This document shows, in pieces, positions 40,500 through 50,316 of a stretch of 64,000 bases of DNA. Position 1 is the stretch's first letter. Each line of letters opens with the position of its first letter. The translations under genes and the position numbers were made by a program. This DNA comes from Kineobactrum salinum (GTDB lineage: Bacteria > Pseudomonadota > Gammaproteobacteria > Pseudomonadales > Halieaceae): positions 744,001 to 808,000 of the forward strand of contig NZ_CP048711.1 of the NCBI RefSeq assembly GCF_010669285.1, given 5' to 3'. The notes under the pieces were generated by a model that worked only from the letters and a program-made list of their open reading frames with translations, was not told the origin of the DNA and made no database searches.

Positions 40500-42217
40500 C
40501 AGCGGCAGTATACGGGATAAACCGGCCCAGCCTGCGCTCGGTTGGCTCGCCGTGAGACAGGGCAGCTTCGCCACCGATAAACACGTGTTCAACACCCTCT
40601 GCATAGAGAGTCGGCTCAGCCCAGGTGGCGCGATCGATTATCGTCTCGGGATCAAATACCACCACGTCCGCGATGGCGCCCTCGCGCAGAAGCCCACGAT
40701 CGGCCAGTTTCAGATAGCGGGCTGGCAGGCCGGAAATCTTGTGCACCGCCTCCTCGAGGTCCAGCGCGCCCCATTCACGCACATAGCGGCCGAGCAATCT
40801 GGGGAAGGTGCCACGCCCACGTGGATGCTGCGGATCGACCTCCGCGCCATCGGATGAAATCATGGCCCAGGGCTGGCGCATGACAACCCGCACGTCCGCC
40901 TCCTGGATCGCACCCAGGGTCACCATCGCCCGGTCTCCCTCCTCCACAATCAGCTGGCGGTACAGCTCAAACGGGGCCAGGTCCAGCTCGGCCGCGAGCT
41001 CGGTGACCATGCGTCCTTCGTACTCCTCCTGCTCGCTGACCACGATACGCATCGACTGGTACCCCACGACATCGATCCAGCTGTAGAGGCCCTCCGGTGG
41101 CTCCTCGGTGGCAACCCTTGCCTGGGCCAGGAGATCCGGCTGCGATGCAATATCCCGCCAGTACTCACGCAGGTCCGCGGTCAACTGCTCCCGGGAGTCA
41201 TCGTCCTCGCTCTCCCCGGTCATCATGCCGGCGAGTCTTTCTTTCAGGGCCGTGCCGCGCTCATCGTCCCCGGGGTAGAGCAACAATACCAGCGGCGCCG
41301 TCGCCGCACCGTCATAGGGGTACATATCGACGGTGACATTCTGGCCACGTTCCATACCGGCTTCCATCAGGCTGACGATTTCGGGGCCCTTGCCAAAGTT
41401 CGCGGCGGCCACTGCCTTGACATGTCCTGGATGGGCATCCACCCCGCGGCGTGGGCGATATCGAGACATTCCTGAAGGGAGTCCAGCAGGTTGTTTGCCG
41501 GATCTCTCACATGCGAATCATAGCGGCCACCGTAAGGCGCGGTCACCTTTGCCAACGCGATGACTTCTTCGGTGCTGGCGTAACTGCCCGGCAGGTACAT
41601 CAAACCACTGGACAGGCCGAGCGCGCCTTCTTCCATGGCTGCCTTGACAATCTCCTGCATCCGCTGCAGCTCATCCTCCTCCGGAGCCCGGCTGGCCATG
41701 CCCATCACCTCCTTGCGTACAGCATTGTGGCCAATATAGGACATGAAGTTGATCCCCATGCCCCCTCCTCCCCCAGGGCGGCATAATCACGCATGCGCTG
41801 GAGACCCAGAGAGCCGTCCACACCGTACACACCGGTAGTCACGCCCTGACGCAGGAAGCCCTCAATGGACGCAGTCGCGGGATCATCCAGTGCCCAGTCG
41901 GCGTGCGAGTGCACATCGATGAAGCCGGGCGCGACCACTTTGCCACTGACATCCAGGACCTGCCGGGCCGTCGCCGGATCCAGCTCACCGGCCGCCGCTA
42001 TCGCTGCAATCCGGCCACCGGACAGGGCGACGTCGGCGGTATAGCGTTGCGCGCCGCTGCCGTCTACCACTGTGCCGTTGCTCAACAACAGGTCGTACAC
42101 CGGTGCGGTCGCGACTGGCTCCGCTGCCGGGGACGGATCGGAGCGCTCTGCACAGGCGACCAGACCCAACAGCAGAGTAGTCAGAACCAGACCTCGACGA
42201 ATAGCAATTAACCCCAT
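40486..42217 (-). CDS. Lipoprotein N-acyl-D-amino-acid deacylase, two frameshifts
   Basis: 577 residues once single bases are added in the C-runs at 41442-41445 and 41761-41765. The N-terminus is a lipoprotein signal (LLLGLVAC, acylated C22), so the enzyme is membrane-anchored on the periplasmic side or in the outer membrane. The amidohydrolase fold is marked by GFIDVHSHADW (metal ligands H103 and H105), the D-aminoacylase block GALGLSSGLMYLPGSYASTEE, RYDSHVRDP and a C-terminal DGAEVDPQHPRGRGTFPRLLGRYV-like region. D-aminoacylases release D-amino acids from N-acyl-D-amino acids. It follows the TonB receptor by 130 bp in the same direction and probably works on the imported substrate. As printed it falls into three frames. 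Confidence 0.88.
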
Positions 42218-42347
42218 GATAGTTGCTCCCTGAACTGTTTATATTGGCCCGCCCTTCACAGGCAGGCACTTTTTGACACCGGATCACGCCATCATGACAG
42301 TGCCCTGAAACGCGCAGGATCCACTGGCTCCCGCGCGCGGCGCAACA

Positions 42348-45194
42348 TCAGAACCTCAACCGTACCCCGCCAAAGAAGTAGCGGCCGATGACATCGTAAA
42401 GGATATTATTGGTGCCGAGATTGTTGACAAAATCGAGCGGCGCGACCGGCGGATCCTCATCAAAGACGTTATTGACCCCGGCGTACACCTGCACGTTGCC
42501 GTCCTCACCGAAGGGCACATCATAGCGGGCCGAGAGATTGACGTAATAGACATCGTCCACATCGTTGTCGTTGATGTCCTCTATGGTCTGGTTGGCCAGA
42601 AAGTCGCCGCCGCCTACGTAGCGCAACTGGGCAGTCAGCCCCAGCGGGCCCCGCTGGTAGTTGCCGGACAAATTCCAGCGCCATTTCGGTGTCGGGACGC
42701 GGCCAGCGGCGTCAGGGCCGACCACGCCGGCATCATCCTCCACGTTGACGCCATCGGGCGAAAAGGATTGTTCCTTCACGTAACTGGCCAGCCAGCGTAT
42801 CGACACCGCACCGCCCAGGACATCCGGTGGCGTGTACACGGCTTCGAGATCGACACCCTCGACATTGCGCTGGGCAATATTGACCAGATTCTCCTGCACC
42901 CGGAACAGTTCGCCATCCTGCAGGGTCACCAGTTCGCAAAGGGCGCCGGTTTCGAAACAGGTATCGACGATGGTCTGTGCCGGCAGGGCGCCGATTGCAT
43001 CGTCTATTTCTATCTTGTACCAGTCTGCCGACAGGCTCAGTTCCTGCAGCCAGGCGGGCTGGTACACGGCGCCGAACGTCACCGTATCGGACTGTTCGGG
43101 AGTAAGCTCGGTGTTGCCACCCTCCGGAACCTGTATCAGTTTTGACCCTCCGCCGAACGGATCGGTCAGGTTCTGGAAGAACAGGCGCGAGCTTTGAAAC
43201 AGTTCGCCGATATTGGGAGCACGGATGTCGCGCGAGACAGTGCCGCGGAAAGTAAGATCGCTGTAGGGGCTGAACGTGGCGCCAAACTGCCAGGTATTCT
43301 CGCCCCCGCTGGTGCTGTAATCCGTGTACCGGGCAGCGGCGTTGACGTCAAGCCGCATGCCGTTGCCGGTTGCCAGCAGCGGGGCCCCCAATTCCAGGAA
43401 GACCTCCGACACATCGTATTCCCCTTCAAGCGGCACGACATTGGTAATGAAGTAACCTCCTTCCTCGGCAGTCTTGTCGGAGATCGTGGAGGAGCTCTCT
43501 TCTCGATATTCGGCGCCAAATGCCAGCGCCAGCGGGCCCGCAGGCAGCTCCATCAGCTCCCCGGACATGGAGCCGGCAACAACCTTCTGGCGCACGTCCC
43601 AATGCAGGGTCGCAGTGCCGTGGATGTAGTCCAGCGCCTCCTGGCTGGGAGCGCCGTCGCCGAACAGGTTCATCGGCACACAGCCCGGCGCGCCATTGGC
43701 ACCACCCACATTGGCCCGGCATACGATCTCGCCGGTCGCAGGGTCACGCACTGCATCGATCGCGGCGTTGCGATTGGCCGTGATGACGTTGTTGAACTGC
43801 AACGCCCGGGCCTCCGTCTTGCCGGTTGCAGCGGAAACCTCCCAGCTCCAGTGCTCGCGGAACTCCCCCTCCAGGCCGACGAGAAAGCGCGTTGTTTCAT
43901 TGGAAGTATCCGAGATGATCGGACCGTGGTCGCGGTTCGACCGGCCCATGATCAATTGGGGAATGCTGTTTTCCGCCATCACCTGTTGCACCGGCTCGGG
44001 AATGAACGGATTGTCGGCCGCAATCACATCCGGGCCACCGCCGATCAGGCTCCAGGGTAGTACGGTATCGTTCCTCGAATTAGACTTGCCCCAGGAGGCT
44101 TCCGCAAAAACGGTGATGTTTTCGGTCAGGTCGTGACTGCCGATCGCCATGAGGGATTTGCGGTCGTAGGGGGCGGAGAGACTGGCCGGGTCCCCGAAGG
44201 GGTCGCCGTCCCCGCCTACCTGGAAGGGCAGGGCCGCGAACGCGCCGGGCGCCGGAAATTCACCGATATCGTAGGGCAGCCACTCGCCGTTGGGACCGAA
44301 CTGGGTCTGCGCTACCGCGGGGTGGTTGCCGAGCGCAAGCGGCAGGTAGCCACCGGCTGTGCCGAGACCCAGCACTACATTGCGGGTAATCAAGCGTGCC
44401 GGGATGCCATCGTTGGGTCCGGTGTCGAGCGGATTGCCGACGACGCCCCAGCGCTCCCTGCCCCAGTCCCTGTCGCTTTGGTCCATGACACCGGCGTGGT
44501 CCTCCATGTCACCGCCGACCACAAGATGACTGCGGCCATCCTCACTGGCAACCCCGAAGGCCAGCGACAGGAAATCGGTTTCGGCATCGCCCTCCCCCGC
44601 CTGGCCGTAACGGGTATCGACCTTGACACCCTCGAAATTCCGGTCGAGCTGCAGGTTCACAACTCCGGCGACGGCATCGGAGCCCCACTGGGCCGAGGCC
44701 CCGCCGGTGACCACTTCCACATTCTTTATCAAAGCCTGCGGTATGACGTTGAGATTGACCACGCCGGTATCGTTGGTCGGAGTGAACCGGCGCCGGTCCA
44801 CCAGCACCAGGGTACGGTTGGGACCCAGCCCGCGTAGATCCAACAGGTTGGCTCCATTCAGGCTGGAAGAGAGGGTGGTTGAGGCCGGCGTCGCCGAGCC
44901 GGTAAAGGAGGGTATCTCGTTCAGGAAATCGGCGACATTCACCAGCCCCCTCGCGTCCAGCTGTTCCCGGCTGACCGTGGTCACCGGTTTGGGGGATTCA
45001 AATCCGGATTGCAGGCGGGTGGCCGCGGAGGTAACGATCACCTCCTCCAACATCATGTTCCGTTCTTCCTGGGCGAAACTGTTGGCGGCCATTAAGGCGC
45101 TGCCGACAACCGCTGCTGACACTACTGTTGCGCTGCTGGCCTGCTCCCGCAAAAACTGCGCCAAGCGGGTCGGTCTGAATGCTTTCCCCGTCAT
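42348..45194 (-). CDS. TonB-dependent outer-membrane receptor
   Basis: 949 residues from the ATG at 45194, which has GGAG eight bases upstream; in-frame ATGs at 45206 and 45245 are alternatives. A long signal region is followed by a TonB-box-like LEEVIVTSA at residue 49 and a plug domain with DLRGLGPNRTLVLVDRRR and GGASAQWGSDAVAGVVN. That plug type is common in receptors for peptides or carbohydrates in Gammaproteobacteria. The barrel ends with GGVRLRF. It lies between marR and the D-aminoacylase, all on the minus strand, and probably imports N-acylated amino acids or peptidoglycan-type fragments (inference from context). Confidence 0.95.
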   Translation of the reverse strand: MTGKAFRPTRLAQFLREQASSATVVSAAVVGSALMAANSFAQEERNMMLEEVIVTSAATRLQSGFESPKPVTTVSREQLDARGLVNVADFLNEIPSFTGSATPASTTLSSSLNGANLLDLRGLGPNRTLVLVDRRRFTPTNDTGVVNLNVIPQALIKNVEVVTGGASAQWGSDAVAGVVNLQLDRNFEGVKVDTRYGQAGEGDAETDFLSLAFGVASEDGRSHLVVGGDMEDHAGVMDQSDRDWGRERWGVVGNPLDTGPNDGIPARLITRNVVLGLGTAGGYLPLALGNHPAVAQTQFGPNGEWLPYDIGEFPAPGAFAALPFQVGGDGDPFGDPASLSAPYDRKSLMAIGSHDLTENITVFAEASWGKSNSRNDTVLPWSLIGGGPDVIAADNPFIPEPVQQVMAENSIPQLIMGRSNRDHGPIISDTSNETTRFLVGLEGEFREHWSWEVSAATGKTEARALQFNNVITANRNAAIDAVRDPATGEIVCRANVGGANGAPGCVPMNLFGDGAPSQEALDYIHGTATLHWDVRQKVVAGSMSGELMELPAGPLALAFGAEYREESSSTISDKTAEEGGYFITNVVPLEGEYDVSEVFLELGAPLLATGNGMRLDVNAAARYTDYSTSGGENTWQFGATFSPYSDLTFRGTVSRDIRAPNIGELFQSSRLFFQNLTDPFGGGSKLIQVPEGGNTELTPEQSDTVTFGAVYQPAWLQELSLSADWYKIEIDDAIGALPAQTIVDTCFETGALCELVTLQDGELFRVQENLVNIAQRNVEGVDLEAVYTPPDVLGGAVSIRWLASYVKEQSFSPDGVNVEDDAGVVGPDAAGRVPTPKWRWNLSGNYQRGPLGLTAQLRYVGGGDFLANQTIEDINDNDVDDVYYVNLSARYDVPFGEDGNVQVYAGVNNVFDEDPPVAPLDFVNNLGTNNILYDVIGRYFFGGVRLRF

Positions 45195-45294
45195 ACTGCT
45201 CTCCATTGTCTTTTTTGATCTACCCTTCCCCACCGGACACATCACACCGGAGGGGCAGGATTTGGTGATGCCGGAGAAAAAGGTAGCACATGAA

Positions 45295-45310
45295 TGTTGT
45301 TATGACAACA
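45295..45310. promoter_or_regulatory. Inverted repeat upstream of the TonB receptor, possible MarR site
   Basis: TGTTG-TTATGA-CAACA is a perfect 5+5 palindrome (inner TTGT-TATG-ACAA) about 100 bp before the TonB receptor start and just beyond the marR stop. A related palindrome, GTTGT-C-ACAAC at 45904-45914, lies upstream of marR. MarR proteins bind short palindromes next to their own genes, so these are plausible operators, but the different spacers weaken the case. Confidence 0.35.
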
Positions 45311-45334
45311 TATCCCAAAAAATGTGCAATGGCT

Positions 45335-45832
45335 TTAGATACCCTGTTCGAGACGCACCCGCTCGACGTTGTTTTTCAACTTGTCCAGCAGGCGGCACAA
45401 CTCCCTCTTTTCCTTGTCGGTCAGCCCGTCCGTGAACAGCTCGGCCTGCTCGATGAAAACCGGATATATGCGATCAACCAGCTTGCGCCCCTTGTTCGTC
45501 AACCAGATGTAGGGGCTGTTCTTGTGGGCATAGTTGGGAATTTTGCCCACCAGGTCCTCGCGCTCCAGCCCGGTAATGGCACGGCTGACGCTGCCCTTGT
45601 CCTGCTGAATCAGGCGTACGATGTCACTCGCGGTTGCCGGGCCGGCCTGCATCAAACAGCCCAGCACCCGCCATTCCCGGGTTTTGACCCCAAAACGCTT
45701 TACGTTGCTGACGCTGCTGCCGAAGGCCATCAGGTTGGCGGCAACCGTGATCTGGTAGCTGATGTGCGCGGGTGGGTCCATCCCTTCGGTGAGCTGCTTT
45801 TTCTTTACTTTGGGTAGTGGCGCTAGGCGCAT
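45335..45832 (-). CDS. MarR-family transcriptional regulator
   Basis: 165 residues. The winged helix-turn-helix is seen in ATASDIVRLIQQDKGSVSRA followed by ITGLEREDLVGKIPNYAHKN, with the wing reaching WLTNKGRKL. The N-terminal 20 residues are basic. Flanked by the TonB receptor downstream (same strand) and by the divergent YkvI-like transporter, it is well placed to control both arms of the locus. Start ATG at 45832 taken; another Met at residue 18 would shorten it. Confidence 0.9.
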   Translation of the reverse strand: MRLAPLPKVKKKQLTEGMDPPAHISYQITVAANLMAFGSSVSNVKRFGVKTREWRVLGCLMQAGPATASDIVRLIQQDKGSVSRAITGLEREDLVGKIPNYAHKNSPYIWLTNKGRKLVDRIYPVFIEQAELFTDGLTDKEKRELCRLLDKLKNNVERVRLEQGI

Positions 45833-46162
45833 TGTGTCTCCTCGCTGCGGACTTCGCCGCGGTCCTCATTGTCAGTTCACTGCCTTCGGTGATAGCCTGT
45901 ATCGTTGTCACAACAACATGCTTGTGCTAACGTTCGCCCCGGCATGGATGGCACGCTCTTTCCGTCACATCCAGATTAACATTTAACGAACAGACAGGCA
46001 TGAGCGCAAGCCAGATCGGGCTTCCTTGGCCGGGATCGACACAATAATGACGTTGACTATAGCAAAACCATTACCGAACTACTGCTTTGCCGCAGTTGCC
46101 ACTGCCGCGTTCCGGCAATGTGATAGGGCGGCCGGACATCACTCCGGCCAGTGCGCACTGAG
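45833..46162. promoter_or_regulatory. Divergent regulatory region with leader hairpin
   Basis: 330 bp between the divergent marR and transporter genes. It contains the palindrome GTTGT-C-ACAAC (45904-45914), an A/T-rich stretch near 45970-46060 suitable for promoters, and a strong hairpin GGCCGGA/TCCGGCC (46130-46136 and 46143-46149) that ends 13 bp before the transporter ATG. The hairpin could hide the ribosome-binding site, which is not otherwise obvious. No small gene is supported. Confidence 0.5.
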
Positions 46163-47251
46163 ATGAGATCCTGGCGGGCATACATTCTTCCCGGACTCAT
46201 TTTCCAGTCGGTGATCATCGGTGGCGGTTACGCCACCGGCCGCGAGTTGGTGGAGTTCTTCATTCCATCGGGCCCCGTGGGCGGGCTGCTGGGCATCCTG
46301 GTTGCCGGTGCCGCATTCAGCATTGTAATGTCGGCCGCCTATGAGTTCGCACGTGTTACCCGCTCCTTTGACTACCGCAGCTTCTGCAAGCACCTGCTGG
46401 GGCCCGCCTGGATCCTGTATGAAGTCGCCTATGTTGCACTGGTCATTCTGATACTGGCGGTTGTCGGCTCGGCAGCCGGGGAGCTGGTGCTCACCCTGTT
46501 GGGAGTTCCGGCGACCGTCGGCACAGTGGTCATGATGGTCCTGGTGGGCTTGCTGACCTTCCTCGGTTCAGCGGTCATCCAGAGGGCGCTGGCATTCTGG
46601 TCGGTATTGCTCTACCTGGTCTATCTGGCGTTGTTCATCATCACTTTCATCGACTACGGAGATGCCATCCAGACCACACTCGCCGCCGACGCAGGGGGCG
46701 ATAGCTGGTTGCTCAATGGCGTCCGGTACGCGGGCTACAACATCAACCTGCCGGCAGTACTGTTCTGCATGGCGCTGCTCACCAGCAGGCGGCAGGCGGT
46801 CGGTGCCGGTATGATTACCGGCGCAATTGCCGTGATACCGGCCTTCATGTTCTATCTTGCGATGATGTCCCAGTACCCGCAAATTGCCGAGCAACCGGTG
46901 CCCGCACTCTATTTGATGGCGCAGCTGGACACTCCGTGGCTGCAGTTGCTGTTCCAACTGGTGGTGTTCGGCACCTTCGTCGAGACAGGCACCGGCCTGC
47001 TTCACTCCATCAATGAGCGCATCGACGTACAGGCCCGGGAAAGCGGTCACACGCTGCCACGCCTTGCCCGGCCACTGATTGCGGGCGGTCTGCTGCTGGT
47101 ATCTGTTTACGGCGCCACCGAAATCGGCATCGTCGACCTCATCGCCCACGGTTATGGCTTCCTGACCTATGTCTTCATTGCCGTCCTCATCGTGCCATTA
47201 CTTACCATGGGTCTGTGGAAAATACACCGTCTCTCTCTCCAAGGAAACTGA
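46163..47251 (+). CDS. YkvI-like integral membrane transporter
   Basis: 362 residues from the ATG at 46163 (a GTG at 46151 is in frame). About ten hydrophobic segments. The N-terminus FQSVIIGGGYATGRELVEFF is a glycine-rich broken helix typical of APC-superfamily transporters and of the YkvI group, whose substrates are unknown. A homologue with the same opening (FKAAIIGGGYATGREMATFF) lies at 50317-51462. It is followed after 1 bp by the DUF1611 gene, so the two form an operon; transport of an amino acid or its N-acetyl form is a reasonable guess. Confidence 0.85.
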   Translation: MRSWRAYILPGLIFQSVIIGGGYATGRELVEFFIPSGPVGGLLGILVAGAAFSIVMSAAYEFARVTRSFDYRSFCKHLLGPAWILYEVAYVALVILILAVVGSAAGELVLTLLGVPATVGTVVMMVLVGLLTFLGSAVIQRALAFWSVLLYLVYLALFIITFIDYGDAIQTTLAADAGGDSWLLNGVRYAGYNINLPAVLFCMALLTSRRQAVGAGMITGAIAVIPAFMFYLAMMSQYPQIAEQPVPALYLMAQLDTPWLQLLFQLVVFGTFVETGTGLLHSINERIDVQARESGHTLPRLARPLIAGGLLLVSVYGATEIGIVDLIAHGYGFLTYVFIAVLIVPLLTMGLWKIHRLSLQGN

Positions 47252-47252
47252 C

Positions 47253-48272
47253 ATGCAAACGATCTCACTGCGGACGCCCTACCTGATTTTCGTGGGCGAT
47301 GAATCCCGCAAGAATTATGTCAAGACCGGCGCCGGCCTGGTCGACTGGCGGCCTGAACTGTGCGTCGGTCAGTTCCGGCTCACCGCTGATACCGCCGATC
47401 TGGGATTGCCAGACATGAGCATTGCCGAAGCCGTCGAAGCCGGAGTGGGGTCGCTGGTCATCGGCACCGCGGCAGTGGGAGGCGAGATGCCCGCCCACTG
47501 GCAGACATCACTGGCTGCTGCCGCTGCAGCGGGACTCGATATTGTCGCCGGCCTTCACAGCCATCTGGGTGACAGTGCAGAGCTTGCTGCCGCCGCGGCG
47601 AACGGCGGAGCCCGGCTGGTGGACGTCAGGGTGCCTCCGGCAAAGCTGCCAGTGGGAAGCGGCAAGAAACGCGGGGGATTGCGGCTGCTGACCGTCGGTA
47701 CTGACTGTGCCCTGGGCAAGAAGTACACGGCGCTGCAACTGGAAAAGGACATGCGTGCGGCCGGTATGAACGCGGACTTTCGCGCCTCCGGACAGACCGG
47801 CATCATGATTGCCGGTGAGGGCATTGCCCTGGATGCCGTAGTATCCGACTTCCTGACCGGTGCCGCCGAACTGCTTTCCCCGGACAACAGTCCGGCTCAC
47901 TGGGATGTCATCGAGGGCCAGGGTGGCCTGTTTCATCCCGCCTATGCACCGGTCAGCCACGGCCTGCTGCTCGGCTCACAGCCGGATGCTTTCATTGTCT
48001 GCCATGAAGCGGGACGCGAACACATATCGGGCTGGGAGCATTATCGGGTGCCAAGCATCGGGGAAGTGATCAGCGGCACCATCCGGACCGGTTCGCTGAC
48101 AAACCCGGATATCCGCTGTGCCGGCATCAGTGTGAACACCTCGACCCTGCCTGCCAGTGAACGTGCGGCCTATCTTCGCGAGCTTGCCGCCCGCTATGAT
48201 CTGCCCTGTGTCGACCCGCTGATAGACGGCACCGGCGCAATCGTTGATTACCTGCGCCAACTCCACGGCTGA
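47253..48272 (+). CDS. dgcN: DUF1611 P-loop protein, D-glutamate N-acetyltransferase (DgcN)-like
   Basis: 339 residues from the ATG at 47253, which has AAGGA at 47241-47245. The family's N-terminal domain is followed by a P-loop domain with TVGTDCALGKKYTALQLEKD (Walker A around residues 149-157), FRASGQTGIMIAGEG and DVIEGQGGLFHPAYAPVSHG. DUF1611 includes DgcN, reported as a D-glutamate N-acetyltransferase that works with the dehydrogenase DgcA in D-glutamate breakdown. No dgcA-like gene is present here. The upstream YkvI-like transporter and the nearby D-aminoacylase support a role in D-amino-acid metabolism. The specific substrate is not proved, and the gene symbol is a family assignment. 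Confidence 0.78.
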   Translation: MQTISLRTPYLIFVGDESRKNYVKTGAGLVDWRPELCVGQFRLTADTADLGLPDMSIAEAVEAGVGSLVIGTAAVGGEMPAHWQTSLAAAAAAGLDIVAGLHSHLGDSAELAAAAANGGARLVDVRVPPAKLPVGSGKKRGGLRLLTVGTDCALGKKYTALQLEKDMRAAGMNADFRASGQTGIMIAGEGIALDAVVSDFLTGAAELLSPDNSPAHWDVIEGQGGLFHPAYAPVSHGLLLGSQPDAFIVCHEAGREHISGWEHYRVPSIGEVISGTIRTGSLTNPDIRCAGISVNTSTLPASERAAYLRELAARYDLPCVDPLIDGTGAIVDYLRQLHG

Positions 48273-48292
48273 GCGCAGCATGCTGGCCTGTA

Positions 48293-50182
48293 TCACACAT
48301 TGCTGCCCTGCCGCTGCCGCGATCCTGCCGGCATGTCTGCCGCGCTCATGATGATATCCCGGTAGCTGCCGCCCGCAGGGATCATCGGGTAGACATTCTC
48401 CTCCGCGGCCACTATCACATCCAGCAGATAAGGCTCTTCCGGGTCTGCCAGCATGCGCACGAAGGCGGCCTCCAGCTGGTCCGGCTCCGACACCCGTTCC
48501 GAGCGTACCCGGTAACCTGAGGCAAGCAGCGGAAAATCCGGGTAGATATCCCTGTCGCCGGCGGCCTTGACTGCCATCGGGTCGGACAGATCGGAGCCGG
48601 AACGGTGGCCCTCGTAGATCATGTCCTGCCACTGCCGCACCATCCCCAGCCACTGGTTGTTGATTACCACCACCTTGACCCCGATACCATAGCGGTGACA
48701 GGTGGCCAGCTCGTGGATGGTCATGTTGAGGGAGCCATCACCGTCGACATCGATGACCTGGCGCTGCGGGCAGGCGATCTTCGCGCCGATGGCGGCCGGC
48801 AGGCCATAGCCCATGGTGCCGAAGCCCGAGCTGCTCAGGAAGGAACGTGAATGGCGCGGCTGATAGTGCTGCATCGCCCACATCTGATGCTGGCCGACCC
48901 CAAGGCTGATGATGGCATCGCCCCCGGTCAACCTGTCAAGCAGGCTGATCGCAAACTGCGGACTGATCGCCTCGCCCTGTGGCACCGTGTAGGGAAACTG
49001 CTGCCGGAGGCCGCTCAGGTAGGTGAGCCAACCGCCGTGTTCACCGCACTCGGCCTGGGCGCAGAGCTGCTCCAGCGCCAGCCGGATATCGGCGCAGATG
49101 GGCAGGGTGACGGTCTTGTTCTTGTTCAGCTCGTCCCGGTCTATATCGATATGGATCACTTTGCCCTCGGCAATAAACGCATCCACCTTGCCGGTCACGC
49201 GGTCATCAAACCGCACGCCGGCGGCGATCACCAGGTCCGCCTCATTGACTGCCACATTGGCATATCTGGAACCGTGCATGCCCAGCGTATGCAGGGACAG
49301 CTCATGGCCGGGCGGAAAGGCGCCGTGGCCCATCAGCGTGGTGGTCACCGGGCACTGCAGCTTCTCCGCAAGCTGCAGCAACAGGTCCGCGCAATTGGCG
49401 GAAACAATGCCGCCGCCGGCGTATATCACCGGGCGCTGTGCCTCGCGGATCAGGCGGCAGGCCTCCTCCAGCTGGTTGCCGGACAGGCCCCCGATCGCCG
49501 CTTCAGGCGCTTCGACCACCGCCGGAATCCGCGGCGGCACATGGTTGCCCTCCGGATCGCGGGGATAGTGCTGCTGGATATCCTTGGGAATATCGATCAG
49601 GACCGGACCCGGCCTGTTGCCCGCCGCCAGCGCGAAAGCCTCGCGCACCACCTCCGGAATCTCGGTAACCTTGCCCACCAGATAGTTCTTCTTGGTGATG
49701 GGCCGGGTGATGCCGACGATATCCACTTCCTGAAATGCGTTTTTCCCCAACAGATGAGACGGCACATTGCCGGTAATCGCGACGATCGGGGTCGAATCAC
49801 TGTTGGCATCGGCGATCCCCGTTACCAGATTGGTCGCACCGGGACCGGAGGTGGCCAGACAGACCCCAACCCTGCCGCTGGCTCGGGCATAACCCTGGGC
49901 CGCATGCACCGCGCCCTGCTCATGTTCGGTGCGGATGCAGCGGATACCGTATTCCCACAGGACGTCGAAAATTTCCAGATTGGCACCGCCCGGATAACCA
50001 AACAGCGTGTCCACTCCTTCTGCCTGCAGCGCCTTCGCCAGCAACTGCGCACCGCGCAGCGCACCCTGGCGCTGCGCGGGCAGGATGTCCTCCAGCGCGC
50101 CACCACTGACGGTGGCGGTGTTGGCGTAGGTGACGTTCTCTGAGCTCATGGGGTGGTGTCCGGCGTCGTTGGTGGAGCACAC
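48293..50182 (-). CDS. ilvB: Acetolactate synthase large subunit
   Basis: 629 residues from a GTG at 50182 with GGAGG nine bases upstream; an ATG at 50149 is the alternative. ThDP-enzyme landmarks: the catalytic glutamate in TEHEQGAVHAAQGYARASG, the FAD-site segment GVRFDDRVTGKVDAFI and the metal/ThDP motif DGDGSLNMTIHELATCH followed by VVINNQWLGM. It joins two pyruvates, or pyruvate and 2-oxobutyrate, in branched-chain amino acid synthesis. No ilvN regulatory subunit or ilvC lies next to it in the window. The 30-residue extension before the conserved LRGAQLLAKALQAEGV is unusual. It converges on the DUF1611 gene with a 20-bp gap. Confidence 0.9.
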   Translation of the reverse strand: MCSTNDAGHHPMSSENVTYANTATVSGGALEDILPAQRQGALRGAQLLAKALQAEGVDTLFGYPGGANLEIFDVLWEYGIRCIRTEHEQGAVHAAQGYARASGRVGVCLATSGPGATNLVTGIADANSDSTPIVAITGNVPSHLLGKNAFQEVDIVGITRPITKKNYLVGKVTEIPEVVREAFALAAGNRPGPVLIDIPKDIQQHYPRDPEGNHVPPRIPAVVEAPEAAIGGLSGNQLEEACRLIREAQRPVIYAGGGIVSANCADLLLQLAEKLQCPVTTTLMGHGAFPPGHELSLHTLGMHGSRYANVAVNEADLVIAAGVRFDDRVTGKVDAFIAEGKVIHIDIDRDELNKNKTVTLPICADIRLALEQLCAQAECGEHGGWLTYLSGLRQQFPYTVPQGEAISPQFAISLLDRLTGGDAIISLGVGQHQMWAMQHYQPRHSRSFLSSSGFGTMGYGLPAAIGAKIACPQRQVIDVDGDGSLNMTIHELATCHRYGIGVKVVVINNQWLGMVRQWQDMIYEGHRSGSDLSDPMAVKAAGDRDIYPDFPLLASGYRVRSERVSEPDQLEAAFVRMLADPEEPYLLDVIVAAEENVYPMIPAGGSYRDIIMSAADMPAGSRQRQGSNV

Positions 50183-50316
50183 AATGTACTGCCTCCGGGC
50201 CTGAATTATTATCCAAATTTCCCCGTGGAAGCAACATTTATCGCATGCTTCATACCCTTAACACCCTATACCTGGAATGATTAATGCAGCCTTGCAAGTG
50301 GCCACCAGCCACTGAA

